In this document: positions 1-9,268 of the stretch, piece by piece
Position numbering within the stretch: the first letter of the stretch is position 1
How the letters are laid out: the number at the start of each line of letters is the position of its first letter
NCBI GenBank assembly: GCA_050950645.1
Contig: JBMNHZ010000010.1
Span: 62,001 to 126,000, forward strand
DNA: 64,000 nucleotides
Reading direction: 5' to 3'
From: BRH-c25 sp012519325
GTDB taxonomy: Bacteria > Bacillota > Clostridia > Lutisporales > Lutisporaceae
The notes under the pieces: generated by a model
Seen by the model: the letters and a program-made list of their open reading frames with translations, nothing else
The model's database searches: none
Told to the model about the DNA's origin: nothing
Position numbers and translations under genes: made by a program

Positions 1-2
1 TA

Positions 3-80
3 AGGAAGCCTTTATTGGAACTGAAGGATAATGAAAAAGAAGATATAAGGAATATTTTATCCAGGGCCAGGCTCATTTAA
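3..80 (+). CDS. 3' end of a gene entering from the left, possibly dihydrodipicolinate synthase family
   Basis: An open frame runs from the window edge to a TAA at 78-80 and encodes 25 residues ending in RNILSRARLI. The pattern of a P-L-x-x-L segment followed by a charged helix and a terminal Leu-Ile resembles the C terminus of DapA/N-acetylneuraminate lyase-type enzymes, but so short a piece cannot settle identity. A strong terminator hairpin begins 9 bases after the stop, which supports this being a true gene end. The family call is a guess; the existence of a gene end is more likely. Confidence 0.4.
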   Translation, partial: RKPLLELKDNEKEDIRNILSRARLI

Positions 81-88
81 AAGATATT

Positions 89-124
89 AAGCCTTCTGAT
101 GTTAACCGCTACATCAGAAGGCTT
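89..124. terminator. Bidirectional terminator between convergent genes
   Basis: A 14 bp perfect inverted repeat (89-102 with 111-124) encloses an 8-base loop. It closes the partial plus-strand gene, while its right arm is coding sequence for the last residues (SLLM) of the convergent minus-strand gene, whose TAG lies in the loop at 109-111. Confidence 0.75.
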
Positions 125-2172
125 TCAAAATTCTTCAAATCCGTTATGGGAGCCATGCATGCATGATTCTCACATACATAAGCTGTGGCTTTGTCTTCTA
201 TCATTATCTGATCTTCCGTAAAAGCTGCAATTTTTGTGATGCCTTCTGCCACAGCTTCCGGGTTCTTGAACAGGACAACCGTAAATGGCTGGAAATGTCT
301 GTTTACACTCTTTATCATCCTTCTTGCATTTTCGTCTTCACTACTGCCTACTATTACTATCTCACTTGCCTTGCTGTTTGCAAACAGCAAAACTGACAGC
401 ATATTGGTATAGCCTGTTGGATGGCCTTCAACAATGCTTCCGAATGCTTTAAGCTGCTTGTAAGCTTTTTCTTCCAGATCCGGATCCCCTGTAAGCCTTC
501 CCAGCCTGAGGAAATTCATGGCAGCAACTGAATTTCCGGAAGGCATTGCACCGTCATAAACATCCTTTGGCCTGACAATCAGCTGCTCGCTGTCACTTCC
601 GTAAAGAAAAAGACCTCCGTTTTTCTCATCGTAAAAATACTTCAGCATATCACGGTTCAAATCCATGGCAAGCTTCAGATACTCAGCCTTAAATGTGGCT
701 CCGTAAAGTTCAATAAGCCCCCACACCAGGAAGGCATAGTCATCCAGATACCCGGGAAATGCAGCTTCTCCATCCCTGTATCTTGCAAGCAGCCTTCCAT
801 CCTCCCTCATAAGCTTTGACTTTATAAACCTGACAGCCTCCTCAGCTGCAGCTGCATATGCCTCATCCTCAAGAACTCTTGCCCCTATGGACAGTGCCGC
901 TATCATCATGCCGTTCCATGCTGTCAGTATCTTATCGTCCTTATAAGGACGGATTCTTTTTTCTCTTGCCTTATATACCTCTTTCCTGAAGTCCTCTACA
1001 GGATTCTTATTAATGTTTTCAAAGGCGGCTTTATTGTGCAAAAGATTGGGTATGGTTTTTTCCTCAAAGTTGCCCTTCTCGTTAATTCCGTAATAGCCGT
1101 TGAATTCCACTGCAGCGTCTTCACCCAGTATATCGGTAATTTCTTTGGGACTCCACAGGTAGAATTTACCCTCAATGCCCTCCGAGTCAGCATCTTCGGC
1201 TGAATAAAAACCTCCCTCCCGTGATTTCATATCCCTCAGCACATATTCGAATATCTGCCTGGCAACCTCACCATACTGCTCCCTTCCGGTGGCCTGATAT
1301 GCTTCCAGATATGCCACAGCCAGCCCCGCATTGTCATAGAGCATTTTTTCAAAATGAGGCATCAGCCACTTACGATCCGTTGAATATCTGGAGAATCCAT
1401 AGCCCACATGGTCGTATATCCCTCCTCTGTACATTGAAACAAGAGTCTTTTCAACCATTTCCAGAGCTTCCGGATCATTTGTAATCTTCCAGCACCTTAA
1501 TAAAAACTGCAGGTTATGAGGCATTGGAAACTTTGGTGCTCTCCCGAAGCCGCCGTATTCTCTGTCAAAGCTTGCTTTTAAGCCTTTATAGGCTCTGCCT
1601 GCGGCTTCGATGCCAAGCTTTCCTGCCGAGTCAGCTTCTGAATCTGATTTAATATACTCCAATATGCTCTCCGAGGTTTCGAGCAGTTTTTCTTTCTCCA
1701 TACCCCAGGCCTCATTGATTTTCTTCAGCAGCTCAATCAATCCCGTATACCCCATTCTCGCCCTTTTGGGGAAATAAGTCCCGGCAAAAAAAGGCTTCCT
1801 GTCCCATGTCATTATGATTGTCAGCGGCCACCCGCCGCTCCCTGTAAATGCCTGGCACACACTCATATAAATATGGTCGATATCCGGTCTCTCCTCCCTG
1901 TCGACCTTAACAGCTACGTAATTATCATTCAATACCCTTGCAACTTCCTCATCCTCAAAGGATTCCCGTTCCATCACATGACACCAGTGGCAGGTGGAAT
2001 AGCCAATAGACAGGAATATTGGCTTATCTTCCGCCTTTGCCTTTTCAAATGCTTCTGCTCCCCAAGGGTACCAGTCTACCGGATTGTGGGCATGCTGCAG
2101 CAGGTAGGGGGATTTTTCATTTATTAGCCGATTAGGCTTTTCATTATTTCTTGTTGACTCCAATAATTTCAC
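109..2172 (-). CDS. yyaL: Thioredoxin-domain DUF255 protein (YyaL / SPATA20 family)
   Basis: A cytosolic protein of about 690 residues. The N terminus has the family signature KSPYLLQHAHNPVDWYPWG, then a thioredoxin-fold segment with the CHWCHVM motif and VDREERPDID. The rest is the long alpha/alpha-barrel region typical of N-acylglucosamine 2-epimerase-like folds (for example YDDYAFLVWGLIELYGA). Length matches the family (about 630-750). The function is not firmly established; a redox or sugar-related role is usually proposed. The open frame extends upstream to a TTG at 2274 and includes an ATG at 2226, but homologues begin roughly ten residues before KPNRL, so the GTG at 2172 is preferred; its Shine-Dalgarno sequence is poor. 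The gene stands alone. Confidence 0.85.
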   Translation of the reverse strand: MKLLESTRNNEKPNRLINEKSPYLLQHAHNPVDWYPWGAEAFEKAKAEDKPIFLSIGYSTCHWCHVMERESFEDEEVARVLNDNYVAVKVDREERPDIDHIYMSVCQAFTGSGGWPLTIIMTWDRKPFFAGTYFPKRARMGYTGLIELLKKINEAWGMEKEKLLETSESILEYIKSDSEADSAGKLGIEAAGRAYKGLKASFDREYGGFGRAPKFPMPHNLQFLLRCWKITNDPEALEMVEKTLVSMYRGGIYDHVGYGFSRYSTDRKWLMPHFEKMLYDNAGLAVAYLEAYQATGREQYGEVARQIFEYVLRDMKSREGGFYSAEDADSEGIEGKFYLWSPKEITDILGEDAAVEFNGYYGINEKGNFEEKTIPNLLHNKAAFENINKNPVEDFRKEVYKAREKRIRPYKDDKILTAWNGMMIAALSIGARVLEDEAYAAAAEEAVRFIKSKLMREDGRLLARYRDGEAAFPGYLDDYAFLVWGLIELYGATFKAEYLKLAMDLNRDMLKYFYDEKNGGLFLYGSDSEQLIVRPKDVYDGAMPSGNSVAAMNFLRLGRLTGDPDLEEKAYKQLKAFGSIVEGHPTGYTNMLSVLLFANSKASEIVIVGSSEDENARRMIKSVNRHFQPFTVVLFKNPEAVAEGITKIAAFTEDQIMIEDKATAYVCENHACMAPITDLKNFESLLM

Positions 2173-2358
2173 TCCCAATGTACATATTTTTCGCGCAAAA
2201 CCCCTGGCAAAAACTATCTCGCACATTATAGTTATATTCTTTACAAAATGAGTAATTTTATCAATCGCAGCCAACTAGTTTCTTTTAATCCAATTGTTTT
2301 GATTTACTTATATTAAGCTGAATCATATAATTATATAAAACTTTGGGGGTTATGCGAA

Positions 2359-2975
2359 ATGCTATATAATGGATTCAAGTTCGGTATGCTGCTGCAATTT
2401 GCAATTGGCCCTGTTTGTCTTTTTATATTTCAGATAGCTGCATTGAAAGGATTTTATACGGCTTTCACAGGAGTATTGGGGGTTTCAATAATTGACGGAC
2501 TTTATATCCTTTCTGCGATTCTTGGTATTGCTTATATAATAGAAAGAAAAAGCACCAAAATAGCTTTAAAGATATTTGGTGCCATAGTATTGCTTATTTT
2601 CGGCGCCAGCAATGTTTTAAGTTTATTTAATATTAGCCTTTTACCAAGTCTAGGCCTTGATAATGTTTCATATTCCGGCAATGCATTTTTGAGTGCGGTA
2701 ATCCTTACTGCCTCAAATCCGCTTTCAATAATATTTTGGGCAGGTGTTTTTTCAGCAAAACTGGCTGAAGAAGGCATGAAGCGCCGTGACTTTTACTCTT
2801 TTGGCTTTGGAGCATTATTGTCCACAGTATTCTTTCTGACAATCATTTTTATAACAGGAAGCTTAACCGGGACTTTTTACCTTCTTATATAATACAAATC
2901 TTAAATCTTGTCGTTGGTTTCCTGCTTATATATTTCAGTATAAGAATGTTTTTAAGCATAATGAGCGAGTGGTAA
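2359..2975 (+). pseudogene. LysE/RhtB family amino-acid exporter with a frameshift near the 3' end
   Basis: The first frame gives 177 residues from the ATG at 2359, behind a GGGGG-type ribosome site, and stops at 2890-2892. It has the LysE N terminus (GMLLQFAIGPVCLFIFQIA) and the mid motif TASNPLSIIFWAGVF, with about five membrane segments. Right after the stop, another frame (2892-2975) reads IQILNLVVGFLLIYFSIRMF and then SIMSEW, which looks like the missing last membrane helix of the family. Adding one base in the T5 run at 2874-2878 restores a product of about 205 residues, the normal family length. This is either a real frameshift or a sequencing error; the rest is intact. Confidence 0.7.
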
Positions 2976-2995
2976 TCGGGCCGCTCATAATATCC

Positions 2996-4348
2996 TTAGG
3001 AGAGGCCTGTTTCAAATACAGTCAATATTATAGATGTTTTCCCTGCTGCACCTTGAGGCGCATCGGACGCTGATACCAACAGAATATAGTTTTGTGTATA
3101 TATCTGTATAGACTTTGAACTGTCACTCTGTATCGGCGTTATACTATTGAGCCCTTTATACAGGTTCTTATTGCTGTAATATTCAATGGCTTCATCTACG
3201 CTGTAATTGGTGGCATATATAAGCGTTCCGGTGCGGTCTGCTACAAAACCTTCTGCCGCATTAATAACGGCATCCGGAATAATCGGAACAGCCCCGGGGA
3301 AGTTCGCAGGAAGCTCCCTGCCCTTATTTTCTGCTTGTCCGGCAGGCTCTGAAGAAACAACCTCGTACTTCTCAAAGACTCTTGCTGCAATTATCACAGC
3401 CATCTCTCTGGTGCAAATCCCATCAGGATCAAATTTATTATCCGAGCCCTTCAGGAAACCATTCTTATTCATAAACCTTACGGCTTCAATAGCCCATGGT
3501 ACAATATCCTTTTCATCTGCGAAGGTGCCTGTTCCCGAAGTTCCCAAATCAGCACCCGGATTCATTGCGCTTATGGTACGGAACAGCATAGCGGCAACCT
3601 GCTGGCGGTTAACCAACCCTTTGGGAGAAAAGAGCTTTTTAGCTGCATCCGTTCCATTTACAATTTTCAGGTTATATGCCTTGAATATTTCGGGATTTGC
3701 CGTATCTGCAAAAACACTCAAGTCTCCTGTTACGGCCTGCTTGCCGGTATATTTCTCATAAAGCTTTACCGCTACCTCCGCAAATTCTTCCCTGGTTATG
3801 GGAGCACTCATATTATCTTTTATACTGTTTGTTATGAAACCGTATACCGATGCTTTATCCAGCTCAGACTCAGCCCATGGGCTGGCATTTCGGTAACCGG
3901 GTCCCTGTCCGGCAGAAACAGCCTCCGAGAAGGGAGTATAAACAAAATCCGCCCTTCCTATACCGGTAAAATAGCTGCACATGAATCTCACCCGGAAGGT
4001 TAGGGAAGTTTTCTCGTTGCCATGATAATAGACAATTCGTGTCAACTTCCCGGTTATTCCCTCTGTCCCCATTGGAAGCATGGGAGCACTGGTTTCAGAT
4101 TGCCATTGACCGCCGTCCTCTTTATAGTCCACTTCATATATTACAGTGTAGTTCTCACGATTCAAAAAAGGTGCAATACTCTTCGGAGTACTGCAAATAA
4201 GCTCAAAATACAAATTTCCGTGTTCATTATACTTGGTTCGTACCATCAATCCTATCGGCGCATCAGTATTTACCGGAAGATTACGGGCATAAACCGATGA
4301 CGAAAGGAGAAATACAATGCATAATATAAAAGCTGTAAGCTTTCTCAA
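2996..4348 (-). CDS. Secreted S-layer-homology (SLH) protein
   Basis: 450 residues beginning at a TTG with AAGGAGG nine bases upstream. It has a signal peptide (RKLTAFILCIVFLLSSSVYA), an N-terminal beta-rich region of about 120 residues, and then three SLH-type repeats between about residues 150 and 330, recognisable from ITREEFAEVAVKLY, VNRQQVAAMLFRT and CTREMAVIIAARVF. SLH repeats bind pyruvylated secondary wall polymer, so the protein should sit on the cell wall. The last 100 residues form an unrecognised domain containing YSVDEAIEYYSNKN. It is the second gene of a minus-strand pair, 15 bases behind the FN3 protein gene, so the two are probably co-transcribed. Confidence 0.8.
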   Translation of the reverse strand: MRKLTAFILCIVFLLSSSVYARNLPVNTDAPIGLMVRTKYNEHGNLYFELICSTPKSIAPFLNRENYTVIYEVDYKEDGGQWQSETSAPMLPMGTEGITGKLTRIVYYHGNEKTSLTFRVRFMCSYFTGIGRADFVYTPFSEAVSAGQGPGYRNASPWAESELDKASVYGFITNSIKDNMSAPITREEFAEVAVKLYEKYTGKQAVTGDLSVFADTANPEIFKAYNLKIVNGTDAAKKLFSPKGLVNRQQVAAMLFRTISAMNPGADLGTSGTGTFADEKDIVPWAIEAVRFMNKNGFLKGSDNKFDPDGICTREMAVIIAARVFEKYEVVSSEPAGQAENKGRELPANFPGAVPIIPDAVINAAEGFVADRTGTLIYATNYSVDEAIEYYSNKNLYKGLNSITPIQSDSSKSIQIYTQNYILLVSASDAPQGAAGKTSIILTVFETGLS

Positions 4349-4363
4349 ATTTTATTCCTCCTT

Positions 4364-5449
4364 CTACCTCTTCCTTATCCCGTTCCATTCCGTCCACTCA
4401 TCTTCACCGGTATAACGGTACTGGCCGGTAAAAGACCTTCCACCGCTTTCAAGATTAAATCGAAATTCTCCTGTAAATTCTCCTTCCCTTATTCTCCCTG
4501 TATAAGCATTTCCTGAAACTGTCCCTTCTATCTGAAAAACGGGTACATCGCAATATGGCCTGTATACTCCTGTGATACCGGAGCCATTCTGTGTCAGCAC
4601 CATAGGACCGAAGTCCGTGTACCATACTCCTCCCCATGCATTACCTGTATTTCCGAAGGAATCGGATAGTTTAACTCCTACCCATTGGAAGGATTCCTCC
4701 CAATCCTCATAACCCTCCGGGCGGCTCCAACCGCTTATGGTTCCGTCCTGAGCAATTGTAAATTCAAACCTGCCGGGACCAAAGCCGGTGTCCATGGTAC
4801 CCGTTAGCCTGTTTCCGTTTGCCGTGCCGTTTATCACCAGGTTGTCTTCCCATTCACCGTAGGTACCGGTTACACCGTTCTCCGTCTGTGAGAGCATCAT
4901 CATTCCACTGTCTATTTTCCATACACCGTTCCACCGGTCATCTCCCTGCTGCTGGCCTGAAGTGCCTGCACCTGTTGTTGTGTCAGTTGTTGTTCCGGAT
5001 GTTGTTCCGACATGCTGCATATCTGCCGCAGGATTCTGAACTGTTCCAACGGATGGATCCATAGTACCCGCCCATTTTTTCGGTGAGGCAGATACCTCAT
5101 TGGACCTTACCCCTAAGCTGTTATCGCCGTAAACAGGCCTGACGGTATAGTAATAAGTCGTACCAATGTTTATGCTCATGTCAGTATATAAGGTACCATT
5201 GACTAAAGAGGCGTTAAGGGGCACCTCTGTCTGTCCTCCCGGGCTTGTCGACCTGTAGATATTGTATCCCAATACCCCCCGTGAATCGATAACACTGGTC
5301 CAATTCAGCATTACATAATTATTACCGACTTCTGCCTGCAGTATTAACGGTGACAATTGTCCTTCAAAATGGCCTGTTGTGACTTTTTTATTGCATTTAT
5401 ATGCATACACTTTCCGTCTCCCATACTGCTGCTGGCAGACAGGCAGCAT
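4364..5449 (-). CDS. FN3-type protein with two internal beta-barrel-like repeats
   Basis: 361 residues. Residues about 35-125 look like a fibronectin type III module (YVMLNWTSVIDSRGVLGYN and TYYYTVRPVYGDNSLGVRSN). After a Gly/Thr-rich linker come two homologous repeats of about 90 residues starting with WNGVWKIDSGMMMLSQTENG and WGGVWYTDFGPMVLTQNGSG, both ending in FTG/SGW-type strands. Such repeats resemble small lipocalin-like sandwiches, but I cannot name the family. No signal peptide follows the called ATG, although the downstream partner is exported; a true start further upstream is not open in frame. A good sigma-A promoter just upstream supports this start. Function unknown. Confidence 0.7.
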   Translation of the reverse strand: MLPVCQQQYGRRKVYAYKCNKKVTTGHFEGQLSPLILQAEVGNNYVMLNWTSVIDSRGVLGYNIYRSTSPGGQTEVPLNASLVNGTLYTDMSINIGTTYYYTVRPVYGDNSLGVRSNEVSASPKKWAGTMDPSVGTVQNPAADMQHVGTTSGTTTDTTTGAGTSGQQQGDDRWNGVWKIDSGMMMLSQTENGVTGTYGEWEDNLVINGTANGNRLTGTMDTGFGPGRFEFTIAQDGTISGWSRPEGYEDWEESFQWVGVKLSDSFGNTGNAWGGVWYTDFGPMVLTQNGSGITGVYRPYCDVPVFQIEGTVSGNAYTGRIREGEFTGEFRFNLESGGRSFTGQYRYTGEDEWTEWNGIRKR

Positions 5450-5464
5450 TATAAATTAAGCTTC

Positions 5465-5746
5465 GTCAGAAATATATATAATGATTATTACCTGTCAAGC
5501 ATTATTGTTTCATTTACATACCATCTTGCCTTATGCCTGGTATTTGTATACTTTGTATGAATACTAAAAAAATGGTATTGGAAAATCGTACCTTTTGTTA
5601 CTTGCATCACTGTTCTGATAATATTTGAAAAAATGAACATCCTGATTATTCATAGCGGCTGGAAATTAATTTATACCATACTGTTGCAGCAAATTAGCAT
5701 AGCAATATTTATTCTGATTGAAAAATTCACCTTAAGACCGGATTAA
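5465..5746 (+). pseudogene. Possible remnant of a membrane-protein gene
   Basis: In the gap between the FN3 gene and the ABC permease, one plus-strand frame reads as strongly hydrophobic protein with a single in-frame TGA (5558-5560): LSSIIVSFTYHLALCLVFVY before the stop, and ILKKWYWKIVPFVTCITVL and SGWKLIYTILLQQISIAIF after it, ending at a TAA at 5744-5746 with EKFTLRPD. The residue pattern (two or three membrane helices, charged tail) is like the C terminus of an acyltransferase-3 or similar integral membrane protein. It has no start, and AT-rich sequence can mimic hydrophobic protein, so this is only a weak call. Confidence 0.25.
5471..5498 (-). promoter_or_regulatory. Sigma-A promoter for the FN3/SLH gene pair
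   Basis: Reading the minus strand, a perfect TTGACA (5493-5498) lies about 16 bases before a TATATA-like -10 (around 5471-5476). The start codon at 5449 follows after a short leader of about 15-20 bases. Confidence 0.5.
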
Positions 5747-5754
5747 TGCTGAAT

Positions 5755-7362
5755 TTATGCTTTTGTTGAAATATCCCTGTTCCTGAATCCAATCAATCCT
5801 ATCCCCGTCAATATGGCGGAAAGGCAAAGCAGCCCAAGCAGCGGAAGCAGCGGTAAATTCGTTATATCAATAGTATAGTGGGCATATGAGAAGGGAGAAA
5901 TACGCATAAGCGACCAATCAATTACCTGTGCTTCCCATACAAGCTCCAATATGCCAAAGGATGCCCAAACCACCCAGCTCAGAGCTGTTATTCGAGGCCA
6001 TAAACCATACAATAAAGCCGTTATGCCTAACAGTATCCATACAGGAGAGATCTTTGAAACGTTCATGCCAAAAATCCGCCAGAATCCATTGCTTAAATCC
6101 CCTGCTGCGAGCCCATAAGCCAGCCCCCCGGAAATACCCGTGGCCATCAGCAATGCGGCAGAACATAATGCCGCTGCTATTAAATGGCTGCTCATCCATC
6201 GAATCCGGCTCACCTGCTTATCCACCAGCATTTCCGCTCTGCCTTCGTTTTCTTCTTTTTTCATGCGTAATACAGCTGTTATGGCATAGGCAGCCACAAA
6301 AAGTGACACCAGATAGATGCCGATACTAATAAAGACATAGCCCAAACCCGCTTCATCAGTCCAATCCGTTCCCCCCAAGCCGGACAGCCAGCCGCTTATC
6401 CCACCGGATTTGGATAAACCGGGAGAGAAGGCTGAAAATACAACAATATACAATACTGTCCCCGCCAGCCAGCCGATAAAGCTTCTCTTATGCAGCCTCC
6501 AGGCTAATGCCAAAGGGCTTGAAAAATTGGGAGCCGCTTCCGGGAGCCCGGGGCGGGCCAAAAGAACACCTGCCCCCAGATCTCTGCGAACAGAAAGTAC
6601 ATAAGCAATAACGACAGGTATGGCCGCAAAAGCAGCAAAATATATCAGACTCCAGCCATGATTGCCGGCAAAAGGCTTAGTCACCCGCTGCCAGGCCATG
6701 GGAGTAATCCATCTTAATAAGGTATAGCCGCCTCCCAAGTTATTCAAAACCATCATCACTATTCCCAGCCCTAAGACTGCCACGCCAATTCCCCGTGCAG
6801 TTCCGCTGTTTTCCCGAAGCTGAACGCCTAAAGCGCCTATTCCTGCAAAAAAGCACCCGACAACCGACATGGTCCCTCCTAACAAAAAGGAACCCGCTGC
6901 AGTACCCCCAAGGGCAATGTTGCTCAAGGCGATCAGCGCTCCTGAAGATATATTTAAAATAACGGCAAGAAGCAGTGCAGCAGTCAAATTGGCATAAGGG
7001 CCTACTGCATATGCACGAATCAGCTCGCTGCGGCCTGTTTCTTCATCTCTGCGGGTGTGCCGGATTACGGTAAGCAGGCTGCCGATCCCCAGTACCAGTG
7101 CCATTTGTGAAGTGCCTCGCCATACAATAGCTCCTGAAAGGTCAAAGGACATAACCGGGCCAAGGACTGCAGAAACTAACGGGTCTTTATCAAATTCAGC
7201 CAATACGCTCTGCATTCCCTTATCGGCCATTGCAGTGAAAGTAACTGCCACAATCAAACCCAGAATCACAGGGAGAAACATCCAGAGGGGCAGCAAGTAC
7301 CTGTCCCGGCGCAGAAACAACCTGATAAGAGTTCCGGTACCTAAAAAATCACTGATTCTCAT
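5755..7362 (-). CDS. ABC transporter permease, antibiotic-exporter type
   Basis: 535 residues with about 12 predicted membrane segments in two similar halves, beginning FLRRDRYLLPLWMFLPVILG, which is the layout of the fused ABC-2 permeases annotated as exporters of polyketide antibiotics. It overlaps the stop codon of the ATPase gene by four bases (ATGA at 7359-7362), so the pair is translationally coupled. With the ATPase it should form an efflux pump in the cytoplasmic membrane. The substrate cannot be read from sequence. The divergent TetR gene is the likely local regulator. Confidence 0.88.
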   Translation of the reverse strand: MRISDFLGTGTLIRLFLRRDRYLLPLWMFLPVILGLIVAVTFTAMADKGMQSVLAEFDKDPLVSAVLGPVMSFDLSGAIVWRGTSQMALVLGIGSLLTVIRHTRRDEETGRSELIRAYAVGPYANLTAALLLAVILNISSGALIALSNIALGGTAAGSFLLGGTMSVVGCFFAGIGALGVQLRENSGTARGIGVAVLGLGIVMMVLNNLGGGYTLLRWITPMAWQRVTKPFAGNHGWSLIYFAAFAAIPVVIAYVLSVRRDLGAGVLLARPGLPEAAPNFSSPLALAWRLHKRSFIGWLAGTVLYIVVFSAFSPGLSKSGGISGWLSGLGGTDWTDEAGLGYVFISIGIYLVSLFVAAYAITAVLRMKKEENEGRAEMLVDKQVSRIRWMSSHLIAAALCSAALLMATGISGGLAYGLAAGDLSNGFWRIFGMNVSKISPVWILLGITALLYGLWPRITALSWVVWASFGILELVWEAQVIDWSLMRISPFSYAHYTIDITNLPLLPLLGLLCLSAILTGIGLIGFRNRDISTKA

Positions 7363-8267
7363 CTCGCAGCTCCTCCTTTTTCACCGATATCGTCACCGTA
7401 ATGGCGCATAAAAAGCTCCTCCAAACTTGGCGGCTCAACCGTCAAGGACTTGATTCCCAGCGGCAGCAGCATCTCCATCACCTTCGTCATGGCATCGGAA
7501 TCTACTGAAAAACTATATTTAAGGCCTTTCCGGGACATATCATAAACTCCATATAGTTTTCCCAGCCCATTAGCAGCGGTGCCGGTCTCCACATTGACAG
7601 TGGAACGTGTAAGATGCCGAAGCTGTGACATGGTTCCCGATTCCACAATCTGCCCCTGCCGGATAATGCTTACCCTGTCGCATAGAGCCTCCACCTCCGA
7701 CAATATATGGCTTGACAGCAGCACGGTCTTACCGGCTTTTTTTATTTCTGCCACACATTCCTGAAAGACTGCCTCCATTAAAGGGTCAAGACCAGATGTG
7801 GGCTCATCCAAAAGATACAATTCCGCTTCGCAGGAAAAGGCTGCCACCAAAGCTACCTTCTGACGGTTCCCTTTGGAATAGGTTCCGCTCTTTTTGGTCG
7901 GATCAAGCTGAAAGCGTTCCAGCAGTTGTTTTTTCCTTGAAACGTCAAGCCCTCCGTGCAGCCGTCCGAGAAGGTCAATGATTTCACCTCCGGACAGGTC
8001 GGGCCACAGAGTAACATCACCGGGGACATAAGCAAGCCGGCGATGCAGCCTGACAGCATCCTTCCATGGATCACCGTCAAACAGTGCAATTTGACCCGAT
8101 GTTTTTCGCAAAATCCCCAGCAAAATGCGTATAGTCGTGGACTTCCCGGCTCCGTTGGGGCCGATAAATCCGTGTACCTCCCCTTGTCTCACTGTGAGAT
8201 TGATTCCCCTTAATGCCTGGGTAGAGCCAAAAGACTTGGTCAGCCTTTGAATATTAATCACATTCAT
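7359..8267 (-). CDS. ABC transporter ATP-binding protein (drug-exporter type)
   Basis: 302 residues. Walker A is GPNGAGKSTT (about residues 36-45), the ABC signature is degenerate (TYSKGNRQKVALVAAF, KGNRQ replacing LSGGQ, as is common in this BcrA/DrrA-like group), Walker B is LYLLDEPTSGLD, and the H-loop is LLSSHIL. A DrrA-like C-terminal extension of about 85 residues follows. A GGGAGGG ribosome site precedes the ATG. It is the first gene of an operon with the permease and is transcribed from a promoter facing the tetR gene. Confidence 0.9.
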   Translation of the reverse strand: MNVINIQRLTKSFGSTQALRGINLTVRQGEVHGFIGPNGAGKSTTIRILLGILRKTSGQIALFDGDPWKDAVRLHRRLAYVPGDVTLWPDLSGGEIIDLLGRLHGGLDVSRKKQLLERFQLDPTKKSGTYSKGNRQKVALVAAFSCEAELYLLDEPTSGLDPLMEAVFQECVAEIKKAGKTVLLSSHILSEVEALCDRVSIIRQGQIVESGTMSQLRHLTRSTVNVETGTAANGLGKLYGVYDMSRKGLKYSFSVDSDAMTKVMEMLLPLGIKSLTVEPPSLEELFMRHYGDDIGEKGGAAR

Positions 8268-8318
8268 ATACTGCCCTCCCGTTTTATATGTTTTATAATA
8301 TTTTGTTATTATATCTCT

Positions 8319-8347
8319 ATATTATCTTATCTGAATTCTCCTGTCAA
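8319..8347 (-). promoter_or_regulatory. Promoter of the ABC exporter operon
   Basis: On the minus strand a perfect TTGACA (8342-8347) and TAATAT (8319-8324) are separated by 17 bases. A 10-base inverted pair, GTTTTATAAT at 8290-8299 and ATTATAAAAC at 8375-8384, brackets this and the opposing promoter and could hold operator half-sites for the TetR protein; this is inference. Confidence 0.6.
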
Positions 8348-8367
8348 TGGGTTTTATATATTTTATA

Positions 8368-8396
8368 TTGACTCATTATAAAACTTTTAGTATAAT
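8368..8396 (+). promoter_or_regulatory. Promoter of the tetR gene
   Basis: TTGACT (8368-8373), a 17-base spacer and a perfect TATAAT (8391-8396) lie 20 bases before the ATG, which has a GAGGTG ribosome site at 8403-8408. One of the inverted GTTTTATA-type half-sites overlaps the spacer, consistent with autoregulation. Confidence 0.75.
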
Positions 8397-8415
8397 TGAA
8401 GCGAGGTGAAAAACC

Positions 8416-9018
8416 ATGAACGGATATGAGCGCAGAACAGAATTGAAAAAGGAAAAAATACGTGCTGCCGCATTAGAGCTTTTTTGCATGTATGGTACGG
8501 ATAAGACCAGTATAAATGAAATCGCTCAGAAGGCGGGGGTTGCACCGGCCAGTATTTATAATTATTTCGGAAGCAAGGAAGGCCTGATGAAGGATACAAC
8601 CATAAACCTCCTTGAAAGTGGCTGGAGAGCGAGAAAAGAGCTGTGGGAAACAGACCTGCCTTTTCCTGAGCTGGTGAAGCGTGCCGTATCAATGAATTAT
8701 GATTTTATTGACCATATCAATCTGGATACTCTCAGCGTATTGTTTAATACCGATCCTGAGATAAAGAAGCTGGCAGATGACTATTACAAGCACAAGTATT
8801 CTTATATCGTAGGCCAATTTATTGAAAAGGGCCGCAGTGAAGGGTATATTCGCAAGGATATATCCATTGAAGCAGCCACAATTTATCTTAAAATGTATCA
8901 GGATCTATTCCAGCAGCCTGAAATACTGCGGAATAGAAACAAGGATTTGCTGAAGGAATTATGTGATTTAATGCTGTACGGTTTGGCTGGACAGCCTATT
9001 ACCTGCAAAACGGAGTAA
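8416..9018 (+). CDS. TetR/AcrR family transcriptional regulator
   Basis: 200 residues. The N-terminal DNA-binding domain (about residues 5-55) has the TetR helix-turn-helix signature, with INEIAQKAGVAPASIYNYFG followed by SKEGL. The remaining helices form the variable ligand-binding domain. Its divergent position opposite the ABC exporter and the shared 148 bp control region make it the probable repressor of that operon and of itself. A rho-independent hairpin follows. The ligand is unknown. Confidence 0.9.
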   Translation: MNGYERRTELKKEKIRAAALELFCMYGTDKTSINEIAQKAGVAPASIYNYFGSKEGLMKDTTINLLESGWRARKELWETDLPFPELVKRAVSMNYDFIDHINLDTLSVLFNTDPEIKKLADDYYKHKYSYIVGQFIEKGRSEGYIRKDISIEAATIYLKMYQDLFQQPEILRNRNKDLLKELCDLMLYGLAGQPITCKTE

Positions 9019-9030
9019 GGAAAAAATATT

Positions 9031-9078
9031 AAAGGGATATCGCAAATCTGCTCGACAAGCAGATAGTGGTATCCCTTT
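9031..9078 (+). terminator. Terminator of the tetR gene
   Basis: A nested hairpin: outer arms AAAGGGATA (9031-9039) and TATCCCTTTT, inner perfect stem ATCTGCT/AGCAGAT (9046-9052 with 9058-9064), ending in a T run. Confidence 0.7.
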
Positions 9079-9268
9079 TCCCATTCTTCTATTGTACAAA
9101 AACCTCTCTTTTTTTAATCAAAAAATGCAGCTTTAGGGCAAAGTAAATGTCACCTTGTCCTACCTATCATCTTGTCCCGTAATTTCCCAGTTTTCAGACA
9201 AGGCATATGCGGAAAGATACTAACATAGAATGATAGTGACACTCTTGATCCGGGAGATGATTGAAGCT

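Noticed and set aside
2870..2895. Programmed -1 frameshift in the LysE gene
   Set aside because: No X-XXY-YYZ heptamer fits the reading frame and no downstream pseudoknot is evident.
3207..3761. 184-codon plus-strand frame opposite the SLH gene
   Set aside because: Antisense shadow without a start site or recognisable domain.
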